The translations under genes and the position numbers were made by a program. This document shows, in pieces, positions 5,973-6,922 of a stretch of DNA of 6,922 nt (positions within the stretch are counted from its first letter, which is position 1; the number at the start of each line of letters is the position of its first letter). This stretch comes from Oscillospiraceae bacterium (GTDB taxonomy: Bacteria > Bacillota > Clostridia > Oscillospirales > Oscillospiraceae): assembly GCA_031288675.1 (NCBI GenBank), contig JAITQY010000073.1, positions 1-6,922 of the forward strand. The letters are read 5' to 3'. A model generated the notes under the pieces. It saw only the letters and a list, made by a program, of their open reading frames with translations, made no database searches and was not told the DNA's origin.

Positions 5973-6449
5973 TTAAATCAATCCGCATATACGGTGTACC
6001 AACTTTTTCACGCACTCAACCGTTTCAAAGCCGGGATTGTCAAACCGCATAGGCGTAACGCAGACATTATCAAACTCTTTCCCGAATATCACCTTGCGGC
6101 TTCCTCCGGGTTTATCACAGCCACCGCAGTTGCCGCATATATCAATATGCTTCCAAGCGATTTCTTTTGTGCGCTCATCGGGGATATTGCCCGTGAAACA
6201 ATCGCTGTCACCGATCCATATAAACCAACCGACAGGCTCGGTCTTAGCCTCGCCGCCGTTTATCAAAACAAAACAGATAAATTCGTTGTTATGCTTGACC
6301 ATCCAGTAAAGTTTATCCGCCCAATAGCCTTGCCCGCGTTCGAGTTGCAGCTTGCTCTTTACCAAATATTCAAAAAAGTCCGCTGCGTTTCTCCGTGCGT
6401 CCCCGACGAGAGTATTCCCGATGTAATTTCCGATTTCATACTTAACCAC
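5973..6449 (-). CDS. Cysteine-rich small protein of unknown function
   Basis: A 158-residue soluble protein whose family I do not recognise. Its most striking feature is ICGNCGGCDKPGG (104-116), with C105, C108 and C111 in a CxxCxxC pattern preceded by H101. Further cysteines are C130 in FGKEFDNVC, C146 and C155. This could bind zinc or an iron-sulfur cluster, but no named fold is evident. The N-terminal half contains aromatic-rich stretches (GYWADKLYWMVK at 41-52, GWFIWIG at 74-80). It starts with GTG, and the next in-frame codons upstream run into a stop at 6462-6464, so no longer start is available in the near frame. A good Shine-Dalgarno supports the GTG. The start overlaps the stop of the acetyltransferase gene by one base, so the two are very likely co-expressed and perhaps act together. 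Confidence 0.82.
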   Translation of the reverse strand: MVKYEIGNYIGNTLVGDARRNAADFFEYLVKSKLQLERGQGYWADKLYWMVKHNNEFICFVLINGGEAKTEPVGWFIWIGDSDCFTGNIPDERTKEIAWKHIDICGNCGGCDKPGGSRKVIFGKEFDNVCVTPMRFDNPGFETVECVKKLVHRICGLI

Positions 6450-6922
6450 TATGCTAACTCCTTACGCATAATCGCCCGCCCGTCTTTTTCGGACACTTTG
6501 GAGAAATCGGCTTTCTCATACAGACGAAGAGGACCGCAGCAGTCCCATTCATACCGTTCGTTGCGCACAAACGGGAAACTCACAACTGCAACGTATCCTT
6601 CGGCTTTGGCATCATCGACCACTCGCTGTAAAAGAGCGGTAGCCACGCCTTTGCCGCGAAATTCCGGGGCGATTTCAAAGCAGATTACAGCTTTTTCCCG
6701 ATTCTCAGTCAGAGCGTAAAAAGGGGTATCATCATATACCGGCTCGGCAGGGTAGTTCGCTCTGTCGTTGGCGTTGCACCAACCAATAGACACGCCATCC
6801 ACATATGCCAGATAGCCCCGTAAAACGCCTTCAACGATTTGCCGTTCGGCTTCTTTCCGGGAAGCGGGACCGGGATTTTGCGCCGCGTCGCTATACACCG
6901 CTTGATACTGTTCTTTACTCAT
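6449..6922 (-). CDS. GNAT-family N-acetyltransferase, probably 5'-truncated by the window
   Basis: Acetyl-CoA-dependent acetyltransferase of the GNAT superfamily; the substrate is unknown. Among the 157 visible residues, GYLAYVDGVSIGWCNAND (36-53) forms the early beta-strands. VICFEIAPEFRGKGVATALL (79-98) contains the acetyl-CoA-binding motif A, with RGKGVA at 89-94. GPLRLYEKADFSKVSE (130-145) is the typical late GNAT helix-strand where the product-side loop lies. The open frame reaches the window edge with an ATG at 6922-6920. In relatives as I remember them, IGWCNAND is preceded by a longer N-terminal part than is seen here, so this ATG is probably an internal Met and the real start lies outside. 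No Shine-Dalgarno can be checked. The TAG stop shares its last base with the GTG of the following gene. Confidence 0.9.
   Translation of the reverse strand: MSKEQYQAVYSDAAQNPGPASRKEAERQIVEGVLRGYLAYVDGVSIGWCNANDRANYPAEPVYDDTPFYALTENREKAVICFEIAPEFRGKGVATALLQRVVDDAKAEGYVAVVSFPFVRNERYEWDCCGPLRLYEKADFSKVSEKDGRAIMRKELA
6458..6463 (-). promoter_or_regulatory. Shine-Dalgarno that supports the GTG start
   Basis: Read on the minus strand, AAGGAG lies 8 nt before the GTG at 6449. It sits inside the end of the acetyltransferase gene and supports the non-ATG start of the cysteine-rich protein. Confidence 0.75.

Noticed and set aside
5955..6719. Plus-strand open frame of 254 codons opposite the GNAT and cysteine-rich genes
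   Set aside because: It crosses two well-supported minus-strand genes, is low in recognisable motifs and has no Shine-Dalgarno.

Overview
The window looks like chromosomal DNA from an anaerobic, low-to-mid GC Firmicute, most likely an uncultured member of the Clostridia. The signs are strong AAAGGAGG-type Shine-Dalgarno sites, a CwlD-like (spore-cortex type) amidase, a RadA/Sms protein with a four-cysteine finger, and a short DtxR/MntR-type regulator. This placement is inferred from protein character and was not tested by a search.

Left and centre (2-5701) hold six co-directional plus-strand genes, probably one transcription unit: the 3' part of miaB (tRNA methylthiotransferase, apparently ending before the usual TRAM domain), a four-helix membrane protein of unknown function, a CwlD-like N-acetylmuramoyl-L-alanine amidase, radA, a GT-C protein O-mannosyltransferase (PMT/GT39) with a discoidin-like extracytoplasmic domain, and a 135-residue DtxR-family regulator. 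Gaps are 40, 42, 11, -1 and 22 nt. The set mixes tRNA modification, DNA recombination repair and cell-envelope functions, so the genes are probably co-expressed without forming one pathway.

The convergent intergenic region (5702-5972) has no gene I can support but is rich in structure. It holds five heptanucleotide units starting AGT (5731-5765), a perfect 14-bp-arm palindrome (5797-5825), a diverged copy of its left arm (5710-5722), and a second AT-rich heptad array (5851-5885). It looks like a small interspersed, non-coding repeat element or its remains.

The right end (5973-6922, minus strand) holds a two-gene unit: a GNAT acetyltransferase, probably cut at its 5' end by the window edge, overlapping by one base a GTG-started cysteine-rich protein of unknown function.

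The most notable signal is a perfect 12-bp inverted repeat (1298-1328) that puts the Shine-Dalgarno of the amidase gene in a 7-nt loop and its start codon in the 3' stem arm. This is a candidate for translational control. I see no CRISPR array, tRNA, rRNA or transposase gene.
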